A stretch of DNA of 32,546 nt. Source: an uncultured Saprospiraceae bacterium (GTDB taxonomy: Bacteria; Bacteroidota; Bacteroidia; Chitinophagales; Saprospiraceae). The translations under genes and the position numbers were made by a program. Every line of letters begins with the position of its first letter. Positions within the stretch are counted from its first letter, which is position 1. The notes under the pieces are model-generated. The model made no database searches. It had not been told where the DNA came from and saw nothing but the letters and a program-made list of their open reading frames with translations. Where the stretch lies: the NCBI GenBank assembly GCA_937941095.1, contig CALDYJ010000129.1, forward strand, positions 1 to 32,546, given 5' to 3'. Shown piece after piece: positions 16,831 to 24,857 of this stretch.

Positions 16831-18288
16831 ATGAGATTGATGAACTACTTTAAAAAAGTAGCACAATGTTTAATGTTTCCTTTGCTTATTCTCCTTATTG
16901 CGATGAATACTCCTCCACCGAAGGTCGGCCTTCTTGATTTAAGTAATTTGGAAAATTATGCTAATCAAGCAATCCCAGCTTATATTACAAAAGACAACAC
17001 ACCATCGTTTAATCCTGTAACAGACGAAGGTGCTACCTTAGGGAGAGTGCTTTTTTATGATAAAAATCTATCTTTAGATCAAACCATTTCTTGTTCCTCC
17101 TGCCATTTACAAGAAGCTGCATTTGCCGATACAATGGATGTGAGCATAGGCATGAATGGATTTACAGAAAGACATTCTCCTAGAATGACAAATTTAAGGT
17201 TTGGAGAAGAAAACAAATTTTTTTGGGACAAACGAGCAGGTTCCTTAGAGGAATTGATCTTAATGCCTATTGAAAGTCATTTAGAGATGGGATTTAGTGG
17301 TGCTAATGGACAACCAGGATTAGATTCCTTAATTAATAGATTATCAAAAACTACGTATTATAAAGAATTAATGACTTTTGTCTATGGTGATCAAAACATA
17401 AGGCCTGAACGGATTCAAAATTCGATTGCTCAATTTCTAAGAAGTATTCAATCTTTTGATGCGAAATACGATGAAGGTAGATCATCTGTGACACATGATT
17501 CAATTGCTTTTTCAAACTTTTCCAATTCAGAAAATTTTGGCAAACAAGTTTTTTTAGAACTCCCAATCTTTGATGGCATTGGTAACAGGATAGCTGGGGG
17601 AGCAGGATGTGCTCAATGCCATAGGCCTCCAGAATTTGACATTGATCCAAATTCGAAAAATAATGGAGAAACTCGTGTGTTTGGAACAGAAAAAACAGAT
17701 GACTTTAACATTACTAGAGCCCCAAGCCTTCGTGATTTAACAGATGAAGAGAATGTATCTTTTGGTGGCTTTATGCATAATGCTTCAATGGGCAAAATTG
17801 CAAAGATATACACGGTCATAAACCATTATGATGAGCTTCCATATGACATGAGCAATCAAAACATAGATCCTCGTTTATTGCCAAATGGGCATCCTCAAAG
17901 ATTACATTTAAGTGGTCAAGAAATAGCAGGATTAGCAGCATTTTTAAAAACATTAAGAGGCAATGATGTTTTTACGAATGCAAAATGGTCAAACCCTTTC
18001 GATGAAAAAGGAGCTCTTGACTTGATTAATCTGCCTACCGCTATTCTAAACACAAACCAAGGTTCAGATTTTGCAATTTACCCAAATCCAGCTAATTCAT
18101 TTGTAAACATCAAAACTGATTTAAATGTCGAAAAACTTAAGGTGTATTCTTTTAAAGGTCGCTTTATAAAAAGCATAGATTTAAATGAAAATAAATCGAT
18201 AGATGTGAGTGCTTGGGAAGAAGGCATTTATTTATTTACCTTGTCAAGTAAAAGTATGTCTTATTCCAAAAAGATAGTAATTTTCTAA
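16831..18288 (+). CDS. Dihaem cytochrome c peroxidase/MauG-like protein with T9SS sorting domain
   Basis: A secreted c-type cytochrome of the CcpA/MauG family, which reduces hydrogen peroxide or oxidises protein partners. Two haem-attachment motifs are visible: CSSCH at 88-92 and CAQCH at 260-264. The segment FGGFMHNASMGKI near 311-323 holds the Met/His region that normally leads into TLxEVxxHY. The N-terminus has a hydrophobic signal (about 11-25). From about residue 415 (IYPNPANSF) a T9SS sorting domain ends the protein, so it should leave the periplasm, unusual for a cytochrome whose electron donors are periplasmic. First gene of an operon with the DUF1059 and RlmF genes, behind a good promoter. 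Confidence 0.9.
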   Translation: MRLMNYFKKVAQCLMFPLLILLIAMNTPPPKVGLLDLSNLENYANQAIPAYITKDNTPSFNPVTDEGATLGRVLFYDKNLSLDQTISCSSCHLQEAAFADTMDVSIGMNGFTERHSPRMTNLRFGEENKFFWDKRAGSLEELILMPIESHLEMGFSGANGQPGLDSLINRLSKTTYYKELMTFVYGDQNIRPERIQNSIAQFLRSIQSFDAKYDEGRSSVTHDSIAFSNFSNSENFGKQVFLELPIFDGIGNRIAGGAGCAQCHRPPEFDIDPNSKNNGETRVFGTEKTDDFNITRAPSLRDLTDEENVSFGGFMHNASMGKIAKIYTVINHYDELPYDMSNQNIDPRLLPNGHPQRLHLSGQEIAGLAAFLKTLRGNDVFTNAKWSNPFDEKGALDLINLPTAILNTNQGSDFAIYPNPANSFVNIKTDLNVEKLKVYSFKGRFIKSIDLNENKSIDVSAWEEGIYLFTLSSKSMSYSKKIVIF

Positions 18289-18305
18289 TGACACAAAAAT
18301 AAATT

Positions 18306-18533
18306 ATGAAAAAAATGACTTGCTTACAATTAGGCGGTGCTTGCGATCAAGTCTTCGAAGCAGAAACATTTGAAGAAATAGCAGAATTGAGTAAAAAACA
18401 CGCCATGGAAATGTTTCAAAAAGGGGAACTATCTCACATTGAAAAAATGAATGAAATGAAAGCATTGATGAACAAACCTGGTGCAGTACAAGAATGGATG
18501 GCAGCAAAGAAGGCAGAGTTTAATGCCTTATAA
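18306..18533 (+). CDS. DUF1059 family small protein
   Basis: A 75-residue protein of the uncharacterised DUF1059 family. The family signature is seen in MTCLQLGGACDQVFEA, with two conserved Cys, followed by TFEEIAELSKKHAMEMF and an acidic/basic helical tail. No signal peptide. It begins 17 bases after the cytochrome peroxidase stop and overlaps the start of RlmF by 11 bases. The biochemical role is not known. Confidence 0.85.
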   Translation: MKKMTCLQLGGACDQVFEAETFEEIAELSKKHAMEMFQKGELSHIEKMNEMKALMNKPGAVQEWMAAKKAEFNAL

Positions 18534-19458
18534 TAAAGATCAAAATTCTAAATCAAAGCTTCCGACAATCACAAAAGATGGTTTACACCCTCGAAGCGAT
18601 CACAGAAAACAATATGATTTTGAAGCATTAGTCAGGTCATGTCCTGAATTAAAAGATCAGCTCATTTCTACTCCTTACGGAAAAATATCCATCAATTTTT
18701 TCAACCCCACCTCTGTAAAGATGCTAAATAAAGCTTTGCTTATGCATTTTTATCAAATTGAGTATTGGGACATTCCAAAGCAATACTTATGCCCACCAGT
18801 TCCAGGAAGAGCAGAGTATATACATCGTGTAGCAGATTTGTTTTTAAACAAACATAAAGCTGTGCCACAAAATTTGAACGTATTAGACCTTGGTGTTGGT
18901 GCAAATTGTATCTATCCAATTATTGGAATAACGAAATATAAATGGAATTTTGTTGGCGTTGATATAGACCTTGTCGCATTGGAATCAGCACAAAGGATTT
19001 ATAATGGAAATAAGTGTTTATTGGACCGTTTGAGCTTAAGAAGACAAACGAATGCCATTCAGATTTTTGAAGGTGTTTTACTTGAAGATGATTTCTTTGA
19101 TTTATGCGTATGCAATCCTCCATTTCATGCTTCTGCTGCTGATGCTCAGGCCGCTTCTTCAAGAAAAAATTCAAATTTAAAAAAGAAAAAAATTACTAAT
19201 CAAGCACTAAACTTTGGAGGTCAGCATCATGAACTTTGGCGAGCTGGTGGGGAAATGCAATTTCTCATGGATATGATTTCGGAGAGCAGAGACTTTTCAA
19301 AATCTATAAAATGGTTTAGCTGCCTTGTATCAAAAGAATCGAATTTAAACAAAGCCGTTCAAATGCTTAAAAATGAAAAGGTGAAGAAGCAGACAATTCT
19401 GCCTATGAAATTAGGGAACAAAAAAAGTAGAATTCTAGCTTGGACCTATTCCGACTAA
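18523..19458 (+). CDS. rlmF: 23S rRNA (adenine(1618)-N6)-methyltransferase RlmF
   Basis: Methylates N6 of A1618 in 23S rRNA using SAM (E. coli numbering). The SAM motif LDLGVGANCIYP sits near residues 121-132 and the adenine-methyltransferase motif NPPF near 198-201, followed by HASAADAQ and a conserved LNFGGQHHELWRAGGE segment typical of RlmF. The start ATG at 18523 overlaps the end of the DUF1059 gene by 11 bases; a GTG at 18481 would overlap it much more. Its stop overlaps the stop of the convergent methyltransferase gene by 4 bases. Confidence 0.93.
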   Translation: MPYNKDQNSKSKLPTITKDGLHPRSDHRKQYDFEALVRSCPELKDQLISTPYGKISINFFNPTSVKMLNKALLMHFYQIEYWDIPKQYLCPPVPGRAEYIHRVADLFLNKHKAVPQNLNVLDLGVGANCIYPIIGITKYKWNFVGVDIDLVALESAQRIYNGNKCLLDRLSLRRQTNAIQIFEGVLLEDDFFDLCVCNPPFHASAADAQAASSRKNSNLKKKKITNQALNFGGQHHELWRAGGEMQFLMDMISESRDFSKSIKWFSCLVSKESNLNKAVQMLKNEKVKKQTILPMKLGNKKSRILAWTYSD

Positions 19459-20237
19459 GTTTTTGCACGGATGAATAAATAATCGCCACCATTATTTTCG
19501 TAAGACATCATAATTTTTTCTATTTCACCAGTACTGATGTCTTCTTTAAGTTTGCTTAAGCCACTTTCGACTTCTTCTTTATTTGATAAGGCACTAAATG
19601 AAGAGATTCCATTTCTTATTCTCTCATTAAAATATAAGGTGGGATCGTGCTTGCCACAGTATAAAAATTTATCTTCAAGATCAGGTTTAATGTTATATTT
19701 TTCTATTTCACTTTGATTAAACCCAGCTTCTTTTAAAGACGATTTAAGGAAATCAAGAGATGGCATCTGTGCTATCGAATCTCGCAGCATTTTTGGGAAA
19801 TACTCATTTAACCAATAAGCTTTCATTTGTTCTTTCGTCGAAGTAAACAAGATCATTGTGGCATTCTTTTTTAAGACTCTTTTTAATTCAATAAAGCCAT
19901 CTAAAACATCTACCCAATGATGCATGGTTAAAGAAGCAATAATCCCATCAATTGAATTAGATTGTAAGCCCGTTTTTTCAGCTGTGCCTTGAAGCCATGA
20001 GATTTTTTTATTAAGTTGTTCTGCTTGTCTTAGCATTCTGAGTGAAGGATCAATTCCTATAAAGTTATAGCCTTTTTTAGCAAAAACGTTTGTGTAATTA
20101 CCAGTCCCACAACCAATATCTAAATAAGTTTTTCCAGCTATAGGATCTAGCAAATCTAATATGCGCTTAGCTAGGTAAGGATCAGGCTTCCTCGTTTCAT
20201 TGTATTGATGTCCGATTTTGTCGTATTTAGCTTCCAT
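19455..20237 (-). CDS. Class I SAM-dependent methyltransferase
   Basis: A methyltransferase of the Methyltransf_11 type. The N-terminus MEAKYDKIGHQYNETRKPD is the usual opening of this family, which supports ATG 20237; an ATG at 20255 would add six residues. The SAM site YLDIGCGTGNYT is near residues 38-49, with IGIDPS as the acidic loop binding the ribose and a later ASLTMHHWVD segment (motif II/III region). Substrate unknown, probably a small molecule. Its 3' end overlaps that of RlmF, transcribed from the opposite strand. Confidence 0.9.
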   Translation of the reverse strand: MEAKYDKIGHQYNETRKPDPYLAKRILDLLDPIAGKTYLDIGCGTGNYTNVFAKKGYNFIGIDPSLRMLRQAEQLNKKISWLQGTAEKTGLQSNSIDGIIASLTMHHWVDVLDGFIELKRVLKKNATMILFTSTKEQMKAYWLNEYFPKMLRDSIAQMPSLDFLKSSLKEAGFNQSEIEKYNIKPDLEDKFLYCGKHDPTLYFNERIRNGISSFSALSNKEEVESGLSKLKEDISTGEIEKIMMSYENNGGDYLFIRAKT

Positions 20238-20295
20238 GATTGATTTATAGTACATTAAAAAATATATTGAATTCTCGGTGAGATTTGACTATTGG

Positions 20296-20314
20296 AAAAA
20301 AATTGGCCCTGCCA
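20296..20314 (-). terminator. Possible terminator after the Vat-like gene
   Basis: On the minus strand a short GC-rich stem TGGC/GCCA with a 3-base loop is followed by A and seven T, 25 bases after the stop of the acetyltransferase. The 4-bp stem is short. Confidence 0.4.
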
Positions 20315-20338
20315 TCGAATTGCAATAAATAGTTTGAA

Positions 20339-20959
20339 TCAGGTCAAATTACTTAAATCCGTTCCTGTTAAGTCATTAACATGATTAGTGATTTTTTCGA
20401 TTGGCCAATGCCACCAACTGATTTTCAGTAATTTTTCGATCACTTCATCCGAAAATCTTTTTCGAATTAACTTAGCTGGATTGCCTCCGATGATCGAATA
20501 AGGTGCTACATCTTTAGTGACTACTGACTTTGTTGCAATGATGGAGCCATCTCCTATTTTTACACCTGGCATTATGGTTGCATCATAACCTATCCAAACA
20601 TCATTTCCTATTTCTGTATTTCCCTTTGAAGGATAGGACTTTCCTTCCATGGCCTTTGACCAATCGTGGCCAAAAATGGCAAAAGGATAGGTTGAGATGG
20701 ATTCACTTAAATGGTTGGCGCCGTTCATGATAAAAGTAACATCAGAAGCAATCATGCAAAACTTTCCAATGATTAACTTATCTCCTGTAAAGTCAAAGAG
20801 GTATTTTACATTTTTCTCGAAATTATTTATGTTTTCAAAGTCATCGTAATAGGTGTAATCTCCTACAACAATGCTAGGATTTTTAATTACGTTTTTGAGG
20901 AAACACAAACGATCATAATTTTCTAAAGGAAAAACAGTGTTTTTATCTGGTATATTCAT
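20339..20959 (-). CDS. Vat-like xenobiotic O-acetyltransferase (left-handed beta helix)
   Basis: An acetyltransferase of the hexapeptide (LbH) fold. Its layout follows streptogramin A acetyltransferases (Vat): an opening VGDYTYYDD, then KLIIGKFCMIASDVTFIMNGANH whose His83 corresponds to the catalytic His of VatD, the loop STYPFAIFGHDW, the hexapeptide coils GNDVWIGYDATIMPGVKIGDGS, and the C-terminal GGNPAKLIRKRF plus WWHWPIE helix. It is about the usual Vat length (206). Related CatB-type proteins also acetylate other xenobiotics, so streptogramin activity is plausible but not shown. Its ATG overlaps the stop of a 24-codon upstream frame (TAATG). Confidence 0.85.
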   Translation of the reverse strand: MNIPDKNTVFPLENYDRLCFLKNVIKNPSIVVGDYTYYDDFENINNFEKNVKYLFDFTGDKLIIGKFCMIASDVTFIMNGANHLSESISTYPFAIFGHDWSKAMEGKSYPSKGNTEIGNDVWIGYDATIMPGVKIGDGSIIATKSVVTKDVAPYSIIGGNPAKLIRKRFSDEVIEKLLKISWWHWPIEKITNHVNDLTGTDLSNLT

Positions 20960-21033
20960 TATTTAGTTTTAGCATTAAAAAAATTAGCCCCACTAGCTTT
21001 TATATTCTCTCTGATAAATTCTTCTTGATTCAT
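20959..21033 (-). CDS. Possible 24-residue leader peptide coupled to the Vat-like gene
   Basis: A short frame starting ATG AAT CAA GAA and encoding MNQEEFIRENIKASGANFFN plus AKTK. It starts 18 bases after the stop of the upstream conserved gene and its TAA shares a base with the ATG of the Vat-like gene (TAATG). Overlapping arrangement and non-random residues suggest translation, which could affect translation of the acetyltransferase. No classical stall sequence or paired hairpins were found, so a regulatory role is only a hypothesis; it may also be chance. Confidence 0.35.
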   Translation of the reverse strand: MNQEEFIRENIKASGANFFNAKTK

Positions 21034-21050
21034 AACAACGGCGCCCTACT

Positions 21051-21680
21051 TTAATTACCAATCAAACCAAAGCTCAATCCCAAATTGTATTCTTCAATTT
21101 TTGAAGGATCAACACTCCATTTTCCTGCTATTTCCATTACTATACTTTCATCAGGAAAATCAAAGTTTTCATTTTCCCAATAGGTATCATCTTTTGCTTC
21201 TTTTGAAAGCGTATTTATAAATTGATATTTCATTTCCGCTGGCGTGGGTTCACCTTCTACAACCATATTTTCTCCGGACTCTCCTACATATGAATACAGT
21301 CTTGAGATCTTGCCTCCTATAGCCTTTCCCCAGAAATGATAATCAATAATTCTGTGCGTTAAAAATAGTTGACATTCACCAAAGGCTTTACTCGTTCTTT
21401 CTAGTAAAGCCCTTGATTCAATAGTTTCTAAATCAGAAACATCGTAGCCAAGAACTAAAATCCAGCCATTAACTTCGGGCGTTATAAATACACCATTTTT
21501 ATATCCATGCGCTAGCCCTTCAGTCCAATTAGCATTTTCAATGTTTTTAATTTTCAAAAAGTCAGCGACTTGATGCATATCGTTTGCTCTAATTGCCAAC
21601 CACTTATTTTTGAAACCAAATCCTAAGGGTTTATCAGGAATAACTTCTTTATGTTTCTTGGAAAAGAATTTCTTAAACAT
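21051..21680 (-). CDS. Conserved hypothetical protein
   Basis: A 209-residue cytoplasmic protein without signal peptide. Recognisable blocks include GFGFKNKWLAIRAND, WTEGLAHGYKNGVFITP, NGWILVLGYDV, LFLTHRIIDYHFWGKAIGG and the C-terminal ESIVMEIAGKWSVDPSKIEE. I recall similar uncharacterised proteins with the same KWLAI and WSVDP blocks in unrelated bacteria, but no function. It lies 32 bases after the end of the next upstream gene and is followed by the leader frame and the Vat-like gene, so it may be co-transcribed with them. Confidence 0.75.
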   Translation of the reverse strand: MFKKFFSKKHKEVIPDKPLGFGFKNKWLAIRANDMHQVADFLKIKNIENANWTEGLAHGYKNGVFITPEVNGWILVLGYDVSDLETIESRALLERTSKAFGECQLFLTHRIIDYHFWGKAIGGKISRLYSYVGESGENMVVEGEPTPAEMKYQFINTLSKEAKDDTYWENENFDFPDESIVMEIAGKWSVDPSKIEEYNLGLSFGLIGN

Positions 21681-21712
21681 ATTTTTGTTGAATTATATTG
21701 AACTTTATTTAT

Positions 21713-22897
21713 TCACCATTCGCGGTGATGGATGGTTAAATCTTGATTTTTTTGCAACTCATATCCGCTTTCTACAATAAGATGGTTTATCCATGAACAC
21801 AAATCTTCTCTTTCGCCAGTGGCAATAAAATTATCATATTTTCTTGAAAGTTTATTTAGTTTCAAAGTAAGTTCTTTAACAACTAATTCAACTTTTTTTG
21901 GATGTTCAGATCCATTAATTTTAGCCAAATCATTTTTAAACAAATTAAGCACTTCAGTTGACTCGCTAAATAGTTCTTTATTAAATTTCAACTGACTTTT
22001 TTCAATGATCCCAAGTTTCACATCCATTAGTTCTTCTGTATGCATTAATTTCCAAATCTTAGGTGGAAATTGAACTTTTTTCTGAGTGGCTAGGGTTTGA
22101 GAGCTTGCTTTATCATTCCACCTTTCTCCTTTAAGATATTTAGCATATTTGTCTTGAGCATCCCATTGTTTGTTTTCCACTAGCTTGAATGTTGTTTGGT
22201 CTACGCCTTCTATATTAAAAATCTCATAAATTTCTTTTTCTTTATCATAGGTAATGTAAGCGTACTTTCCTTTTTCTCTAATGTAGTTAAACCTGCAATT
22301 CCAACAAGAAGTCGATGAATCTAATATTTCTATACTTTCAGGCTTATTAACTACAATTTTATTTATTTTAAATGCAGGGTCTCCATAATAAATGGCGGTA
22401 TCATCATAGCCACAGCAAAATTCTTTTGTGACGATAAAGGTGTTTGGAGCAGCTCCAGGAATTTCAACAGGAAATCTTCCTTCTGAATTTTTCCACCAAA
22501 TGAAGACTTTATCTTTATTCGTAAAAAAGTCTTTTTCCAAAAGTTTATAAGTTTCGGGTTCAATAAAAGCTGTTATTTCTTTGAAATATTCGATTGAAAT
22601 CAAATCACAATCTGATTTTACCCTAGATGATTTATCTTCACATTTAATAAAAATCTGGCCTAAGCTGTCTTGATATAAATCCTCTTGAAAAGAGACATAT
22701 GACAAAGTATCATCTACTCTATCCACCTGATAATTATTTGAAGCTCTTTCTATTTTCTTGAAGGAATTACCGAGATGATGATTTGCTAAGGTATAGCATG
22801 TTGCAGGATTTCCTGATAGCTTCTCCTTCTCTTTAGTTGTCCCTGAACAATTTAAAATCAAAAATGAAACGATGCAACACGAGACGATGGACTTCAT
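21713..22897 (-). CDS. Hypothetical lipoprotein, possible DKNYY-like repeats
   Basis: A 394-residue predicted lipoprotein. The signal MKSIVSCCIVSFLILNCSG has lipobox LILNC; ATG 22897 is chosen because the upstream in-frame ATG (22957) adds a basic 20-residue stretch before the signal. In the middle, NKDKVFIWW, then IPGAAPNTFIV, then FCCGYDDTAIYYGD, and later DKEKEIYEI and IEGVDQTTFKLV look like the DKNxxYY ... GADPxTF pattern of the DKNYY repeat family, but this is a weak resemblance. A CxxC (SCWNC) is in the same region. The C-terminal third is helical. Function unknown. Confidence 0.65.
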   Translation of the reverse strand: MKSIVSCCIVSFLILNCSGTTKEKEKLSGNPATCYTLANHHLGNSFKKIERASNNYQVDRVDDTLSYVSFQEDLYQDSLGQIFIKCEDKSSRVKSDCDLISIEYFKEITAFIEPETYKLLEKDFFTNKDKVFIWWKNSEGRFPVEIPGAAPNTFIVTKEFCCGYDDTAIYYGDPAFKINKIVVNKPESIEILDSSTSCWNCRFNYIREKGKYAYITYDKEKEIYEIFNIEGVDQTTFKLVENKQWDAQDKYAKYLKGERWNDKASSQTLATQKKVQFPPKIWKLMHTEELMDVKLGIIEKSQLKFNKELFSESTEVLNLFKNDLAKINGSEHPKKVELVVKELTLKLNKLSRKYDNFIATGEREDLCSWINHLIVESGYELQKNQDLTIHHREW

Positions 22898-22965
22898 CTT
22901 TAGCATTCTAAATAGAGCCGTGAAAAACCGCAAACGAGTATTGATAATTACCAACATTAATTCAT

Positions 22966-23562
22966 CTATATTTTAGACAAATATAAATCTAAGTCCACTG
23001 CGGATAATCCATCTTCATTTTTATAAACTTCTAATATTCTTTTTTGATCCCAAGGATATTTGATCCAGTTGTTTTTTTTAATTCTTTTATCCCCTTTAAA
23101 ATATAATTGAGTAGCCAATTTTTGGTATCCTTCATGTTCATGTATTAAGTAATGAATGTGTTTTGGACGACCAGCATAAGGAGGTGGTATAAATGTTTTA
23201 AACCAATAGCATCCTTCCAAGTCAGTACTAATGGTTCCTCTGCATCGAAATTCATCTGAGTCCATATCATACTCTTTGTTATGGTCGCAATGCCAAATAT
23301 CAATTTTCACCTTAGTTAATGGGGTCTTACAATCGTTGCCAAAAACTTTACCTTTAACTAAAATAGGAATTTCATTAACTATTTCAGGGTAACTAAGATC
23401 ATTTCTTAAAGGTGCATTATTCCTGAAGAATGGACCAATCATGTCTCTGCTCGTTGTACAATCAGTAGAAAAAATACCTTTTTCTTCGATAAGCTCAAAA
23501 CCGGAGATTGATGTGGCGAAGGCGCTTAAGCCTAAAACCTTTACAAAATTTCTTCTTTGCAT
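22966..23562 (-). CDS. Intradiol ring-cleavage dioxygenase
   Basis: A 198-residue exported non-haem Fe(III) dioxygenase related to protocatechuate 3,4-dioxygenase and catechol 1,2-dioxygenase, which opens catechol-type rings between the two hydroxyl carbons. The iron ligands are all visible: Tyr98 (KEYDM), Tyr129 (PPPYAGRP), His135 and His137 (RPKHIHYL), with Arg132 near the substrate. The segments TSRDMIGPFF and VKIDIWHCDHN are family hallmarks. The start MQRRNFVKVLGLSAFATS looks like a twin-arginine (RRxFVKxLG) signal, consistent with export of a folded metal protein. No further catechol pathway gene is nearby. Confidence 0.9.
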   Translation of the reverse strand: MQRRNFVKVLGLSAFATSISGFELIEEKGIFSTDCTTSRDMIGPFFRNNAPLRNDLSYPEIVNEIPILVKGKVFGNDCKTPLTKVKIDIWHCDHNKEYDMDSDEFRCRGTISTDLEGCYWFKTFIPPPYAGRPKHIHYLIHEHEGYQKLATQLYFKGDKRIKKNNWIKYPWDQKRILEVYKNEDGLSAVDLDLYLSKI

Positions 23563-23654
23563 ACTTTATATTTTATATCAGAAAATCCTCAATATTCTAA
23601 CAGGCGTTTTAGTCAATTATTGCAATAGAGTAAGATATTTAAGTCAAATTGGAA

Positions 23655-24149
23655 TTATAATTCGATGGTATTATCACCATCCATTAACCAACAATTTTTC
23701 GTAAATCGAACAATACTTTACAGTTAATTGCGCTTCGCTAAGGTATTTTTTGGCTAAGACTACATTCATAGAATCGTTTGCTATAAACATCTCTATTTTT
23801 TCTGATGCTTGAATCACTTGTCCAATCATAATTCCGGAATAAGTAAAATCTAATTTTAATTCTTTTTTAGTTGCCTTTTTTTCAAATCTTCCATCATTGT
23901 ATTGATGGTTTGGAAAGAAGTATCCTTATAAATATATTTAAAATCTTTAACAATAGCAGGTCCCACGCCTACATTCCTAAGTGAATAATTGTAATAATCT
24001 GGTCCGGCTCCTGTTCCTTGATCTAACCGTGGCCATACACTGCTATGAGACTGCTTTTGCATGATACGAGTTTGAATGATTGAAACAGCTAAAGCTAGAC
24101 AACTAATAAAAATAGCAGCAAAGGTTAAGACCTTTTCAGAAGTATTCAT
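23655..24149 (-). pseudogene. Small membrane-anchored protein gene broken by two frameshifts
   Basis: The intact first part encodes 97 residues with an N-terminal transmembrane helix (about 7-26) and the conserved-looking SVWPRLDQG and NVGVGPAI blocks. Reading stops soon after a run of seven A (minus strand; 23876-23882). One more A would give DLKKKATKKELKLDFTYSG and continue through GQVIQASEKIEMF to VKYCSIYEK. Removing one base at 23693-23694 would then give CWLMDGDNTIEL and a stop at 23655. The repaired product, 164 residues, has the order of domains I associate with a widespread uncharacterised Bacteroidota membrane protein. Either a decaying gene or two uncorrected sequencing errors. The gene lies 32 bases after the second DinB-like gene. 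Confidence 0.6.
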
Positions 24150-24181
24150 CTTGATTTATTTTTTTTCTAAGAATATATAAT

Positions 24182-24700
24182 TCATAATCGCGCTAAGGAT
24201 GATGGCAAATTTACAGCTCTTCTCCATGCAGCTAGTTGACTAATATGCATGGCATAGTGCGTAAGGCACATAAAGTAGATCAAATCTAAACTTGTAGGAA
24301 AATATTCGTCATATCTCCATTTAACTTCTCTATTTAATTGTTCTTGGGAGACACTTTCTAAGAAAAGTAAAAGTTTTTCATGTTGTATCTGGAGCTCTTG
24401 AAGTAATTCTAATTTACTTGGATAAAGTTGTTGGTTTAAACTTGGATATCGAGGATCACCTGGGCCCTTTCTTCTAAACAAGTCGTCCCATTCTTTTTTA
24501 ACAGTGTAAGGACCTCCTAAATGCTTTGTTGTAAGACCATATGCGGTTACAAGGTGACCAATGGTAAAAGCAGGATGGTTTTCTAAACCTTTAGCAGGTA
24601 AATGCGTCATCAAATCTTCTTCCACATCATTAACTAAATCAACTAAATAAGAATAATTGAACTTTAGTTGTTTGATGAGAGGTCTTAGGTCATGAATCAT
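24182..24700 (-). CDS. DinB family protein
   Basis: A 172-residue cytoplasmic protein of the DinB/YfiT four-helix metal-binding superfamily, clearer than the copy at 1931. The opening helix LIKQLKFNYSYLVDLVNDV, then FTIGHLVTAYGL and the last helix LTHYAMHISQLAAWRRAV, with His pairs in the expected places, define the metal site. The ATG at 24700 (MIHDLRPL) is chosen over a TTG at 24721. It is divergent from the MidA-like gene, with 157 bases between the two starts. The family includes thiol-S-transferases, but no substrate is evident. Confidence 0.82.
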   Translation of the reverse strand: MIHDLRPLIKQLKFNYSYLVDLVNDVEEDLMTHLPAKGLENHPAFTIGHLVTAYGLTTKHLGGPYTVKKEWDDLFRRKGPGDPRYPSLNQQLYPSKLELLQELQIQHEKLLLFLESVSQEQLNREVKWRYDEYFPTSLDLIYFMCLTHYAMHISQLAAWRRAVNLPSSLARL

Positions 24701-24786
24701 CTTAGTATTAAAGATAATCAATAAATTCTATCGATTCAAAAAATCAATAATTTAAGTTACATTTGATAAACTTTTGATTTCGTCGG

Positions 24787-24822
24787 TTTTTGCTAAAATC
24801 TTATAGTACGAGCTTGCATTTG
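24787..24822 (+). promoter_or_regulatory. Weak candidate promoter for the MidA-like gene
   Basis: TTTTTG at 24787-24792 and TGCATTTG at 24815-24822 resemble the -33 and -7 elements, but the second base of the -7 box is G not A and the spacer is 22 bp. A start near 24829 would leave about 30 bases of leader before the ATG at 24858. Confidence 0.25.
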
Positions 24823-24857
24823 GAAAATGATTTTTTCATCAAATAAAAGCTTATAAA

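Noticed and set aside
17351-17819. Minus-strand open frames inside the cytochrome peroxidase gene
   Set aside because: They lie entirely opposite a gene with two haem motifs and a sorting domain and resemble no protein family.
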